NCBI RefSeq assembly: GCF_050003625.1
Contig: NC_134399.1
Location: forward strand, 146,934,473 to 146,998,472
Length of the DNA stretch: 64,000 nt
From: Haematobia irritans
Lineage: Eukaryota > Arthropoda > Insecta > Diptera > Muscidae
Direction: 5' to 3'
Both the position numbers and the translations under genes were made by a program. Numbering within the stretch: position 1 is the stretch's first letter; each line of letters begins with the position of its first letter. The notes below the pieces were generated by a model. The model was not told where the DNA came from, searched no databases, and saw only the letters and a list, made by a program, of their open reading frames with translations. Below, in pieces: positions 1-11,006 of the stretch.

Positions 1-97
1 TCCGCCCTTCGTTGAAGTCGTATGTTTTTAAAGTAAGGCAAATTTCCCTTAAAGGTGGGTATTAAGTTTGAGTTTAGCCGCTAAAAACGTCATTTTT

Positions 98-1491
98 TAT
101 ACCCTCCATCATAGGATGTGGGTATATTAACTTTGTCATTCCGTTTGTAACACATCGCAATATTGCTCTAAGACCCCATAAAGTATATATATTCTGGGTC
201 GTGGTGAAATTCTAAATCGATCTAAGCATGTCCGCCCGTCCGTCCGTCTGTATTTCATCCGATCCGGCTGAAATTTGGTACATGGTGTTGGTATATAGTC
301 TCTAACAACCATGCAAAAATTGGTCCACATCGGTCCATAATTATATATAGCCCCCATATAAACCGATCATCAGATTTGGCTTGCGGAGCCTCAAAGAGAA
401 GAAAATTTCATCCGATTCGCCTGAAATTTAGTACATGATTTTGGTATATAGTCTCTAACAACAATGCAAAAATTGGTCCATATCGGTCTTTAATTATATA
501 TAGCCCCCATATAAACCGATCCCCAGATTTGGCTTGTGGAGCCTCTAAGAGAAGCATATTTCATCCGATCCGGCTGAAATCTGGTACATGGTGTTGGTAT
601 ATGGTTTCTAACAATCATGCAAAAATTGGTCCACATCGGTTCATAATTATATATAACCCCCACATAAACCGATCCCCAGATTTGGCTTGCGAAGTCTCCA
701 AGAGAAGCAAATTTTATCCAAGCCGGTTGTAATTTGGAACATGGTGTTAGTATATGATCTTTAACAACCCTGCCAGAATTGGTCCATAGCGGTCCATAAT
801 TATATATAGCCCCCATATAAAACGTTCTCCAGATTTGACCTCCGGAGCCTCTTGGAGGAGCAAAATTCATCCGATCCGGTTCAAATTAGGAACGTGGTGT
901 TAGTATATGGTCGCTAACAACCATACCAAAATTGGTCCAATCACACAAAAATTGGTCCATATTGGTTCATAATCATGGTTGCCACTAGAGCCAAAAATAA
1001 TCTAAAAAAAATTTATTTCTATAGAAAATTTTGTCAAAATTTTATTTCTATAGAAAATTTTGTCAAAATTTTATTTCTAGAGAAAATTTTGTTAAAATTT
1101 TATTCGGTTCATAATAAAATTTTCATCATTTTCAAAATTTTATTTCTATAGAAAATTTTATTCAAATTTTATTCGGTTCATAATCATGGTTGCCACTCAA
1201 GCCAAAAATAATCTACCAGGATTTTATTTTTATAGAAAATTTTGTCAAAAGTTTATTTCTATAGAAAATTTTGTTAAAATTTTATTTCTGTAGAAATTTT
1301 TGTCAAAATTTTCTTTCTATAGAATATTTTGTCAAAATTTTTATTTCTATAGAACATTTTGTGAAAATGTTATTTCTATAGAAAATTTTGTTAAAATTTT
1401 ATTTCTGTAGAAAATTTTGTAAAAATTTTATGTCCACTTTGTCAAACTGAATTTTATACGTATTGGATCGATCTTTTTTGATTTACTTGTT
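98..1491 (+). mobile_element. Family A composite element, copy A1 (Helentron/mini-me-like, non-autonomous)
   Basis: The 5' end TATACCCTCCATCATAGG is followed by the family core (GTAACACATCG, then CTGGGTCGTGGTGAAATTC) and a short (GTCC/GTCT)n run near 230-250. About five units of the 153-bp repeat fill 255-960, recognisable by CCCCCATATAAACCGATC. A 29-bp AT-rich array follows from 996 to 1440, interrupted near 1108-1225. The usual 3' GC hairpin is missing; the copy ends in a degenerate ACTTGTT at about 1485-1491, itself part of a short tandem duplication. Open frames across the 153-bp array on both strands are by-products of a repeat length divisible by three. The comparison with mini-me/DINE-1 rests on the (GTCY)n run and core motif and is an inference. 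Confidence 0.7.
996..1440 (+). repeat. 29-bp AT-rich minisatellite array in A1
   Basis: Degenerate tandem copies of a 29-bp unit made of TTTCTATAGAAAATTTTG followed by TCAAAATTTTA. The array is entered through the sequence TTGCCACTAGAGCCAAAAATAATCTA, which precedes nearly every such array in this window, and that entry sequence recurs internally at about 1185-1215, so the array has been duplicated with its own border. Confidence 0.85.
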
Positions 1492-1659
1492 CAAGATTAC
1501 TTTTCCGTATACACTTGTTCAAGATTACTTTTCTTTAATAATCCACTTTAAGGAATACAAACTTTGTGAAAATTTGCTCTGGGCTATTCCCCATCAAGTT
1601 CCATTAAAATTTGCATCAAATACGTGTAATTTCATGCATTTTCTTACTGATTTAGTTTT

Positions 1660-2040
1660 CACATTAGCGATTTTAGTGGCTAAACTCGAACTTAATACTC
1701 ACCTTAAGTGAAGAAACAGATTTTGGATTTAAATAAAAAATCTTTAAATTAACTTAGATATTGAATCTTAAGACTTAATATAAAATCGCTTCATATATGG
1801 GATACGAATTATTTGGAGGATTTTGAATCTTCGCAAAAGGAATGAAAGCTCGATAAATGAGATCTGTATATTAATAAATTTTATTGATCCTAGATTTAAA
1901 TTTAGATAGGTCCGTAAAAATGTCTTAAAGAAGTCGCATCTTTGGCTCGGAATCAATGCAAAACTCTTTACAGGAAGGTCAAAATTTTTGGATCCAAGTA
2001 AATTGTGCTAAAAAATGGAAATAAATTAACATTTTACCGT
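1660..2040. repeat. Interspersed repeat, fragment of CACTGA-ended MITE family E
   Basis: Shares several blocks with 31195-31362, including ATCTTTGGCTCGGAATCAA and TTTGGATCCAAGTAAA. These blocks also occur in the family E copies at 31500-31755 and 57058-57415. No terminal repeat is visible here, so this is a truncated copy. The first 55 bases are an inverted copy of sequence at 41-92 of the window. Confidence 0.55.
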
Positions 2041-2059
2041 CAAATCAAGTACGGAAAGT

Positions 2060-2450
2060 CTAAAGTCGAATGAGACCGGCTTGTTGATCTACATTTTCGA
2101 TACCATTTAAATTTGTTGTGTGCTATATATAAAGGTTTATGTTCCCATATACATATCATTAAATCTGACTAGATCTGGAAAAAAATTATTAGACCTCTAC
2201 AAAATCTATAGATTTATCGGTCGATAGATCTGTATTAAAGGTATAAGATATTAAGAGACATTTTTACAAGTTTTCGACTTAGCATTGGCGATTTTACAAG
2301 GAAAATGTGGGAATTTTGGTCTATTTTTGACCAAATCGGAAAAAAATATGGGAGCTATATCTAAATCTAAACTGATTTAAAAAAAATTGTGTATGCATAG
2401 TAAGAATGTGAGTGTAAATCGGGCGAATGATATATGTGGGAGCTATAATG
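2060..2450 (-). repeat. Family D element fragment (3' part, diverged)
   Basis: On the minus strand this matches the tail of the family D copies at 28130 and 29798: the stretch around CTTGTAAAATCGCC and the motif GGGAGCTATATCTAAATC seen here as its reverse. It lacks the D termini. The open frame at 2367-2621 is not a recognisable gene. Confidence 0.5.
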
Positions 2451-2980
2451 AAGTGATTTCAAGCCAAATCCAACAAAATTGCTCTCGTAACAAACAATTT
2501 CAGCTTTCTTCTTCAAAAAAAAAACTGGACATGTTGCAATCGCACCACTAAAAATAAGCCAAACATTCAATTGTGAGTGGTACACAATTATCAGAAAAAC
2601 CAACCACCGAAAACAGATCACTCTTCACCACGGCGAGCTCTCACACATCGGCTCAAACTAGTGCATTAGCGACGGTCGGTGCTATCTCAGCAAATATCGG
2701 GGATGTCCGGATTCTTAAATAGTTACCTCTCCCTTCTAAATCCGGCAATTCAAGATGTTTACCCGAATTGTGGACAGTCACCCCACATCACGATGGGGCT
2801 GTCCTGCAAACACGATTACCACAGTACGTAGAATTCTACCAAAAAATGGTAGATTTCTTACTGTTTGGTACAATTTTTGATGATTTGGAAGATTTTGCTA
2901 AAAATTCCACTTTACCTTAAAGGTACTTCACAAATTTTCTAAAGAAATACAAGTTTGGCCAAATATTCTCTAGGAATAAT

Positions 2981-3245
2981 ATTTTGACAAAAATTTCTAT
3001 AGAAATATAATATTGATAAAAGTTTCTATAGAAATGCAATTTTGACAAAATTTCGTATCGAAATAATATTTTGAAAAAAAATTTCCATAGAAATCAAATT
3101 TTGACAAGGTTTTTCTGCGAATATTTGGAGAAATTTTGTACGAAAAGATAATTTTAATAAAATTCCTTTAGGAATAAAACTTTAATGAAATTTCCTATAG
3201 AAAAGAACATTTTCTATTGAAATAAAATTTTGACAAAATTTTCTA
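2981..3245 (-). repeat. Decayed 29-bp AT-rich array
   Basis: Recurrent TTTTGACAAAATTTTCTATAGAAAT-like units in the reverse orientation, more diverged than the other arrays, with insertions that break the 29-bp register. Confidence 0.7.
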
Positions 3246-3478
3246 TAAAGTGAATATTAATTCAACATCTTTAAAAAAATCATTATCGTTTTAAATCATA
3301 CTTTCAAAGTCCATTGTGGGTAAATATTCCCTTTTTGTAAAAGTATAAATTTTGCCTTGTTGGTGCAATATATATTTACAATTCAAGATATATTTATACA
3401 CCCTACTAAATTTTCGCTATTAGGTGTGACCATAAAATAATAAGTAAACATCTAATATCAAATAATGAATAACTTTTT

Positions 3479-3532
3479 ACAAAAAAAAAAAAAATAAATA
3501 AATAAATAATAAATAAATAAATAATCGGTGAA
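3479..3532. repeat. Poly(A) and (AAAT)n simple repeat
   Basis: A run of about 15 A followed by repeats of AAAT/AAATAAAT. It abuts the truncated end of the nested mariner copy at 3533. Confidence 0.85.
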
Positions 3533-4269
3533 ATCGTTTATTTAAAAAATCAAATTAAATTTCTTTTTCAAGTTCAATTAGTATAAAATTCAGGAAAAAT
3601 ATTCAGTTAGGCTTTCGCTTTTCCAAATCCGAATTGCCGGGCCTCACGCTTGACACCTGCCATCAGATTTTGTACAGCCACCTTGTCCACCTTCTTCGCC
3701 GCAGAAAGCCAGTTTGCCTTGAACTGCTGCTCGTCCTTAGCAGTTTTTTTGGTCTTCTTTCGGTTCCGCTTGACAATAGCCCAGTATTTCTCAATTGGGC
3801 GGAGCTCTGGCGTGTTGGGAGGGTTCTTGTCCTTGTCCAGTCCAGCTTATTTGCGGAATATCGGAGAGAGAGGTTAGGGTTTCGCTTGAAACTACCGGCA
3901 AATCTCTTTGTCGTCTCAGCGGCTTCCGGTTTTTGATTTCTCCCCGATCCAGACTTCCTGGCTGTCGACAAACGTTCCCCAAACACTTTAATTACATTTG
4001 TAATGGTTGATTTGGCAACTTTTAGCGATTTTGCCAGCTTTGCGTGCGAGTAACTCGGATTTTCGCGATGTGCGAGCAAAATTTTGATACGCTGCTCTTC
4101 TTGCTTGGACGGCATTTTGACAACTGAAGAGTGAATTCCAAACTCAAAATAGGAGCAACATTCTACACACACACACTTTCAAAATGAGGGGTGTTCAGGT
4201 TTTTTAAATGCAAAATTGAAAGAAATACGTCAAGTTTATATTGACCAAATTTTGACCGTATCACCCTTT
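3533..4269 (-). mobile_element. Internally deleted Tc1/mariner element, DD37E-like, copy 1
   Basis: The 5' terminal repeat, read on the minus strand from 4269, is AAAGGGTGATACGGTCAAAA. The same sequence ends copy 2 at 17125. The low-coordinate end stops at AATCGGTGAAATCG inside the region that in copy 2 precedes the second terminal repeat, so this end is truncated against an (AAAT)n tract. The element sits inside the 2811-4357 MITE. Confidence 0.75.
3606..4115 (-). pseudogene. Broken mariner/Tc1 transposase (DD37E-like)
   Basis: The frame starts at an ATG at 4115 (MPSKQEEQRIKILLAH) and encodes an N-terminal helix-turn-helix of the Tc1/mariner paired-like type (SHAKLAKSLKVAKSTITNVI). It then continues to NPNLSLRYSANKL. 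A large internal deletion and frame change join this to the C-terminal end, which in another frame reads PPNTPELRPIEKYWAIVKRN and finishes LMAGVKREARQFGF before a TAA at 3606-3608. PELRPIEKYW carries the third catalytic acid, a glutamate. The region with the first two aspartates is gone, so the protein cannot be active. The DD37E assignment comes from family knowledge of this C-terminal motif, not from spacing visible here. Confidence 0.7.
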
Positions 4270-4472
4270 AAAAATATATGAAATTGTTTTTAATTGTACT
4301 ATTTTGGTACAAATTTCTTAAAGTTTTTTTTTATTTTTGGCTCAAGTGGCAACCGTGCCTTCTAAGCCGACAGTCCTGACATCTACTTCACTCTGGACTC
4401 AACCAGTAGAGGTAGCTCGCTTCTGCGAACTGGATGTTGGAGCCTAAATGTCTAATCCTACAACTGCATTTT

Positions 4473-6706
4473 TATATCCCCCACCATAGAATTAACCTTG
4501 TCATTCCGTTTGTAACACATCGAAATATTGCTCAAAGAATTAAGGTTCCGATCTAAGCATGTCCGTCCGTCTGTCTGACTGTTGAAATCACGCGAACTTC
4601 CGAACAAAACAAGGTATCGACTTCAAACTTGGCACAAGAATTTGTTATTGATGTAGGTCGGATGGTATTGCAAATGGGCAATATCGGTTCACTTTTACGT
4701 ATAGCCCCCATATAAACGGATCCCCAGATTAGGCTTGCGAAGCCTCTAAGAGAAGCATATTTCATACGATCTGGCTGCAATTTGGTACACGGTATTGGAA
4801 TATGGTCTCTAATAACCATGCACAAATTGGTTTATATCGGTCTATAATTATATATAGCCCCCATATAAACCGATTCCAAGATTTGGCTTGCGGAGCCTCA
4901 AAGGGAAGCAAATTTCATGCGATCCGGCTGAAATTTGGTACATGGTGTTGGTATATGGTCTCTAACAACCATGCAAAAATTTGTCTACATCGGTCCATAA
5001 TTATATATAGCCCCCATTTAAACCGATCCTTAGACTTAGTTTGCGGAGCCTCAAAGAGAATCAAATTTCATCCGATCCGGCTGAAATTTGGTGCAAGGTG
5101 TTGGTATATTGTCTCTAACAACCATGCAAAAATTGGTCTACACCGGTCCATAATTATATATAGCCCCCATATAAACCGATCCCCAGATTTGGCTTGTAGA
5201 GCTTCAAAGAGAAGCAAATTTCATCCGATCCGGTTGAAATTTGGTACGTGGTGTTAATATATGGCCTCAAACGCCAATGCTAAAATTGGTCGAAATCGGT
5301 CCATTATTATATGTAGCCCCCATATAAACCGATCTCCAGATTTAACCTCCGAAGCCCCTTGGAAGAGCAAAACTCAACCCATTCGGTTGAAATTTGGTAC
5401 GTTGGTATATGGTATCCAACAACCATGCCAGAATTAGCCCATATCGGTCCATAATTATATATAGCCCTTATATAAACCGATCCCCAGATTTGACCTCTGT
5501 AGCCTCTTGGAGGTTCCGGTTGAAACATCCGATCCGGTTGAAACTTAGTACGTGGTTTTAGTATATGGTCTCTAACAACCATGCAAAAATTCGTCCATAT
5601 CGGTTCATAATTATATATAGCCCCCATATTAAGCGATCCCCATATTTGAAGAGGCTCCGGAGCCTCTTGGAGAAGCAAAATTCATCCGATCCGGTTGAAA
5701 TTTGGTAGATTTCGCTAGTATATGGCCGATAACAACCATGCCAAAATTGGTCCGTATCGATCTATATTATATAAAGCCCGCAAATAAACTGATCCCCAAG
5801 TTTATTGCCATAGAAAATTCTGTCAAAATATTATATTTTTATAGAAACATTTTTCAAAATTTTATTTCTATAGAAAATTTTGTTAACATTTCATGTCTTT
5901 AGGAAATTTTGTCAAAATATAATGTCTATACAAAATTTTGTAAAAAATTCCTCATCAGCAAGTAGAGGATGCTGATGAGGAATGTGATAATTCCGAAACC
6001 TGCGTCCATCCATCTTGCAGTCTATAGGGCTGTGCCCAAATAAATTTGACAAGCATTCTTTTCCTCTGTTGGTTAAGCTACTCTTGTAGCTTAGACAACG
6101 TAATGGTTTTAAAGCTGAGATCAAAACAACAAATAAAAATTTATTTCTATAGAAAATTTTGTCAAATTTTTATTTCTATAGAAAATTTTGTCTAAATTTT
6201 ATTTCTGTAGAAAATTGTGTCAAAATGTTATTTCTATGGAAAATTTATGAAGCATTTGATAGTTGGAGAGGAATATTTTGCAAAATCTTCAAAAACATCA
6301 AGAATTCTACCAACCTACCAAACAGTAAAAAATCTGCCAGTTCTGGTAGACTCGTGTTCATAATTGTATATAGCCCCCATATAAAGTGACCTCCATATTT
6401 CAATTCTGGCTCTATAATTACAGCACAAAAGTTTATATCGATTCGTAATTATTTCTCTCCTATATATATCGGTCAAGAATTGAATATATACGTATTTAAT
6501 CGACCTTTCTTTTGTCTACTATATATCCCACATGGACTAACTTACAATTTAGAGATGATGTTAAGAAGTTTTAAGATGCTTGCCATCGGCCGCAATCCAA
6601 GTAAGTTAATAGTCTATGACCGTCTTTAGTAGAAGTTTATACGCAATCCATGGTGGCAGGTACAAAAGATTCGGCCTGGCTGAATTTACCACCGTATATA
6701 CTTGTT
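4473..6706 (+). mobile_element. Family A composite element, copy A2, both ends present
   Basis: Starts TATATCCCCCACCATAG with the GTAACACATCG core, (GTCY)n at about 4560-4578, then the conserved AACTTGGCACAAG block. The 153-bp array runs from about 4680 to 5800. The 29-bp array (5810-5945, 6137-6245) is split by a foldback module at 5946-6130. The 3' part carries the conserved block CTTACAATTTAGA...TTGCCATCGGC and ends ATTCGGCCTGGCTGAAT hairpin, then CCGTATATACTTGTT. One base pair of the hairpin is weakened by C to T. At 2.2 kb this is one of the largest copies. It sits back to back with family C copy C1, whose hairpin end starts only 92 bases away. Confidence 0.8.
5946..6130 (-). repeat. Foldback module within a 29-bp array, short copy
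   Basis: Contains CCTCATCAGCAAGTAGAGGATGCTGATGAGG, in which two arms of CCTCATCAGCA pair around AAGTAGAGGA, then ATAATTCCGAAACCTGCGTCC and AATAAATTTGACAAGCATTC. It is a reversed, shortened relative of the modules at 13225 and 60982, and like them is embedded in a 29-bp AT-rich array. Confidence 0.7.
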
Positions 6707-6797
6707 CAGTACTTAAAACATCGATTTGATGGGTCATCTACCTGGTAGTCCTGACTTGCCACAGAATTACTTCTTTTTATATACGCACGTAAAATAT

Positions 6798-8696
6798 AAC
6801 AAGTATATAAAGCAGTTAATTCGGCCGGGCCGAATTTTAAATACCCACCACCATGAATTAAATATGATAGTTTACTTTGAAAACTCTTCGTCGTAGTGGG
6901 TTACTTGATAATATATAGAAATGTAGGGGATTGATGACAAATCTTCTCCCAAGGCAGTCAGCTCCCGAAGACAAACTTTAAAGATTCTACCTATGAAGAC
7001 CACATAAGATTCTAGATTTATGAGAACCGATTTTGTTTGAGTTTTAGAGAAATTATAAACATATCGTGTATATGATTAAATTACGCCTTGATTTGAAATC
7101 TTAAATCTGTAGATTTTTTCCGCCATTATTTAAATAAATACGATGAGTAAAATCTGGAAATTTCACTTTCATTTTGAATCAATTTTCATGATCAGTGCGC
7201 CTGCTATTTTAGAGAATTTTAGAGTTGAATAAACGAAAATACTTTATAAGAAAAGGAAATTTCGTTTGTTTAAAATTTCATTATAGATTACAAATTTCCA
7301 GCAAATCGGATAAAAACTACGGATTCTAGAAGCCCAAGAAATAAAGCCGGGAGATTGGTGTAGGGGCTATACCAAAACATGGACCGATAGGTACCATTTG
7401 CTACTCACATATTTTTGATCTTAAAATACCTCCAGAATTTCAAACAAATCTGCTAGAAAACATAGTCTCTAGACGCCCAAGAAGTAAAAATCGAGAGATC
7501 AGTCTATATGGGGGTTATACCAAAAAATGGACCGATATACCTCAATTTCGGCACGCTTATTTGTGGTCTAAAAATACCTCTACATTTCGAATTTCAGGCA
7601 AATCGGGTAATAAATACAGTTTATAGAAGCTCAAGAATTTCAGGCAAAGCGGAAGCCCAAGAAGCAAAATCGGGAGATCAGTCTCTATGGGGCCTATATC
7701 AAAACATGGACCGATGAGCACCATTTTTGGCACACCTTTTTATGGTCCTCAAATACCTCTAGATTTCCAATTTCAGGCAAATCGTATTGTAAATATAGTT
7801 TCTAGAATCCCTAAAAGCAAAATCGGGATATCGGTCTATATGTGGGCTATACCAAAACATGGACCGATGGGCACCATTTTCGGCACACCTTTTTATGGTC
7901 CTCAAATACCTCAATATTTCCAACTTCAGACAAATTGGATAAAAATACGGTTTTTATAGGTCCCTGACACCAAATCGGGAGGTTGGTTTATATGGGGGCT
8001 ATATCAAAACATGGACCGATACGGACCGTTTTCGACTCACCTCTTTATGGTCCCAAAATACCTCTAGATTTTCAATTTCATACAAATCGGATAGAAAATG
8101 CTGTTTCTAGACGCGCAAGAAGCAAAATCGGGAGATCGGTCTATATGGGGGCTATACCAAAACATGGACCGATACGGACCATTTTCGACACACCTCTTTA
8201 TAGTCCCACAATACCTCTAGATTTCCAATTTCAGGCAAATCGGATGGTAAATATAGTTTCTAGACGCCCAAGAAGCAAAATCGGGAGATCGGTCTATATG
8301 GGGGCTATATCAAAACATGGACCGATACGGACCATTTTCGACACACCTCTTTATGGCCCCAAAATACCTCTGGATTTCCAATTGCAGGCAAATCTGATAA
8401 AAACTACGGCTTTTATAGGCCCAAGACCCCAAATCGGGAGGTCGGTTTATATGGGGACTATATCAAAACTTGGACCGATATAGCCCATCTTCGAACTTGA
8501 CCTGCCTGCAAACAAAAAACTAATCTGTGCCAAATTTGGGTACGATAGCGCCATTATTGAAGGCTGTAGCGTGATTACAACAGACAGACAGACAGACATA
8601 CATGCTTATATCGTCTTAGAATTTCTCCCTGATCAAGAATATATATACTTTATATAGTCGGAAATCGTCACCATTTTATAGTGGTGGGTATAAAAA
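6798..8696 (-). mobile_element. Family C element, copy C1 (mini-me-like with 153-bp units)
   Basis: The 3' end on the left reads AACAAGTATATAAAGC followed by a perfect hairpin TTCGGCCGGGCCGAA and TACCCACCACCATG. The 5' end on the right reads GTGGTGGGTATAAAAA, so TACCCACCAC forms a subterminal inverted repeat. Between them, 7340-8500 holds seven or eight units recognisable by GGTCTATATGGGGGCTAT, spaced exactly 153 bp apart in the best-conserved stretch (8141, 8294, 8447). (ACAG)n lies at 8579-8598. It precedes the block CCCTGATCAAGAATATATAT, which I recognise as the dipteran mini-me conserved core. The long open frames here follow from the period being a multiple of three. Confidence 0.75.
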
Positions 8697-10020
8697 GAGA
8701 GGTCAACGTTTTTAGACACCTGAAGAATCGGTTGATGTATTCTTAAATAATGTTTTGAAGATACCTCATGCAAAAGCATGCAAAAATTTGAAGCTCTTTT
8801 CGATTAATTAAATTTGTTTTTGTTCTTTAATCCCGTAATATAAAAAGCCACCCTCGTATAATCAAGATATTCTATTTCTTGATCTAGGATGGGAAATCCA
8901 TATTTGTACAGAAACAAAAACATGCGATATTCTTGTTCTAAGGTTAATTTGCTGTCATTGTATAAAGACTAGAACATTTCGGAAGTAATATTTTCGGTTT
9001 TGTTGCAAAGTTAGCATATATTGTTCTCCCAAATACATATCTAGTCATATAAACACGTCCTTAACGACGAGGATAGACTATGACGTTAAGGGTGTGTGTG
9101 CTTATGAGTAAGGATTCAAACGATTGTATATTTTTCCAATGCAATAACAGAAAGGATTCCTTTGAAAAAAATATTAACATTTTTTGCTTGACTTTGTGTA
9201 TTAGTCCTATGATCTGTTATTGATGGTATTCTATGTAGATATTACTGCTGCTGTTGTTGCTAGTAACACAGTTTGTTTGAATATGGGTGTGTGTGTGTGC
9301 AGTTATCCCTTTTGTGGTTGATGGGGCCTTCAATATTGTTGTTTTAAATCGATTTTGATGCGTTTGTGTTTTCTTTGTGCTGTAGTTTGGGTTTTTTTTT
9401 GTATAAATATGTTTGGTTGTTATTTATCCTGTTTTGCTATAGACATTGTGTTAGTGTCTTTCATTGTTTATTCCTTCATTTGTCGTCTTACTCGAATCCT
9501 TTCTATTGGGGCAGAAAAAAAAAACTCTGTCAAATAGGAAACAAAGAGTCTGTGGCTGCATGTGAGGTTCATCTATGGATGCCATTTTAAAGGTATTTTG
9601 AGATATCTTTATTACTCCTTTTTTTATCGATTACGGTTTTTTTGTCTTGGCCCGTTCGTCAAATGGTTAGGTGGTTGTTTTGTTGGCTGTCATTCATTGT
9701 TGGTTTCTTTCATTTTTTTTGTCACTGTCAGGATTTCTTTTCGTAACATTTCTTCCTACCGATATGGAATTTTCTTTGTCAGAGACATCATTTTCTTTTC
9801 ACACATCATATCACATAACATAACTCGTTGGCTTTATTTCAAAATATGGCAAATTTTTTGATTATTTTTTTTTTCACTTGTGTTGCCCTACAGTAGGTCG
9901 ATTTGATGAAGATGAAAAGTAAAAGACTATTCTATTTCTTTCGGCTGCAAGCAAGACGAACTATATCGGACCATGTTTTGATATAGCCTTCGCATAAATT
10001 GGTCCCTATTAGTATAGTTT
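8697..10020. other. Apparently unique intergenic sequence
   Basis: No repeat family or gene is recognisable, apart from a (GT)n run near 9284-9300 and a fragment of a family C unit (reverse) at about 9958-10005. Overlapping T-rich open frames at 9355-9861 have low-complexity Phe/Cys/Leu translations and no domain; I do not consider them genes. Confidence 0.6.
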
Positions 10021-10366
10021 AGGTTATGTAGGTTAGGTTAGGTTAGGTTATGTGGCAGCTCGATGTATCAGGCTCACTTAGACTATTCAGTCCATTGTGA
10101 TACCACAGTGGTGAAATTCTCTCTTATCACTGAGTGCTGCCCGATTCCATGTTAAGCTCAATGACAAGGGACCTCCTTTTTATAGCCGTGTCCCAACGGC
10201 GTTCCACATTCCAGTGAAACCACTTTGAAACCCTAAGAAATGTCACCAGCATTACTGAGGTGGAATAATCCACCGCTGAAAAACTTTTTGGTGTTCGGTC
10301 GAAGCAGGAATCGAACCCACGACCTTGTGTATGCAAGGCGGGCATGCTAACCATAGTGACACACGG
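10021..10366 (-). mobile_element. tRNA-derived SINE, full length, copy 1
   Basis: Read on the minus strand, the head at 10366 carries a pol III A box (TGGTTAGCATGCC) and B box (GGTTCGATTCC), separated as in a tRNA. A body of about 250 bp follows with GGTGACATTTCT and CCTTGTCATTGAGCTTAAC, and the element ends in (TAACC)n at 10021-10050. A tRNA-like cloverleaf is only partial and no acceptor stem closes, so it is a SINE and not a tRNA gene. At least five other copies or fragments lie in the window. Confidence 0.85.
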
Positions 10367-10373
10367 AAATTTC

Positions 10374-11006
10374 ACTATTCAGTCAATTGTGATACCAAAT
10401 GCGTAAACTTCCCAGCAAAAAAAAGCGTCGACAAAAAAGTAGTGAAAATGTTCTTCTTGGATCCGCAAGTGGTGCAAAATTGGCGCAGAAGCGATGTTTT
10501 TAACATGGGCTTGTCATAGGACGGATGCCCACCATTTCAACAGCCGTTGCACTGAAGTTGCATCATTTCTTAAGATGTGATGCGAATCCAGTGATTTGAA
10601 TGTGAATAAAGAAATTTTTCAATATTGCATTATAACGCTTATCTGGAACGTTTGACATCAAATATTTTTAAAAATTCGCAATTTTTCTAGAATGGATTAA
10701 GCATTTTTTTCGGCAAAATTTAAATAATTTGCACTATTTTATTAATTTTTAATCTGTTTTAACCCATTTGAAACAATAAAATTTTAAATTTCCCATTAAA
10801 AATATAAAAAAGCGAGTTATAAAAAATTGACTCGAATGAACTACCTGTGCAGTTAAAATGAAGAACATTTTTGCGAGGACATTTTTGGAAATGCTTTTAA
10901 AGTTGTGCTTTAAGAAGAACTTCTATTTTTTCTTGCTGGGTTCTCGTTTGTCACTGAGTACTGCCTTGTTCTATATTAAGATCAATGACAAGCGACCTTC
11001 TTTTTA
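10374..11006 (-). mobile_element. Second SINE fragment, split by a CCCAGC MITE
   Basis: SINE body sequence at 10374-10410 (ATTCAGTCAATTGTGATACC) resumes at 10941-11006 (TGTCACTGAGTACTGCC, ATCAATGACAAGCGACC). The MITE at 10411-10940 interrupts it. Both SINE ends are missing, and the right side runs straight into the 29-bp array. Confidence 0.7.
10411..10940 (+). mobile_element. CCCAGC-ended MITE, copy 1
   Basis: Terminal inverted repeats CCCAGCAAAAAAA at the left and ...TTTTTTCTTGCTGGG at the right. The flanking dinucleotide is TT on both sides. Internal blocks (GATCCGCAAGTGGTGCAAAATT, CATGGGCTTGTCATAGGACGG, GGAAATGCTTTTAAAGTTGTG) are shared with 37598-38172 and more weakly with 14690-15095. 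No transposase is encoded; the insertion lies in a SINE, which fixes its boundaries. Superfamily unknown. Confidence 0.75.

Larger units (their letters stand above)
2811..4357 (-). mobile_element. hAT-like MITE carrying a 29-bp array, with a nested mariner copy
   Basis: The two ends are imperfect inverted repeats: CACGATTACCACAG at the left and, read from the right end inward, CACGGTTGCCACTTGAGCC. Flanking octamers CCTGCAAA (left) and CCTTCTAA (right) agree at 6 of 8 positions, compatible with an old 8-bp hAT target duplication. Inside are a foldback border (GAATTCTACCAAAAAATGG), a decayed 29-bp array at 2981-3245, an (AAAT)n tract and a deleted mariner at 3533-4269. The right end, GTTGCCACTTGAGCCAAAAAT on the minus strand, is the same sequence that borders the 29-bp arrays within family A, so those arrays may descend from this MITE. 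Assignment to hAT is an inference. Confidence 0.5.

Noticed and set aside
9355..9861. Membrane protein gene from overlapping hydrophobic frames
   Set aside because: T-rich low-complexity DNA gives Phe/Leu/Cys-rich translations in several frames; no domain, no splice or initiation context.
10300..10366. tRNA gene suggested by A and B boxes
   Set aside because: No acceptor stem closes and identical heads recur with a shared body and tail, so it is the SINE promoter.
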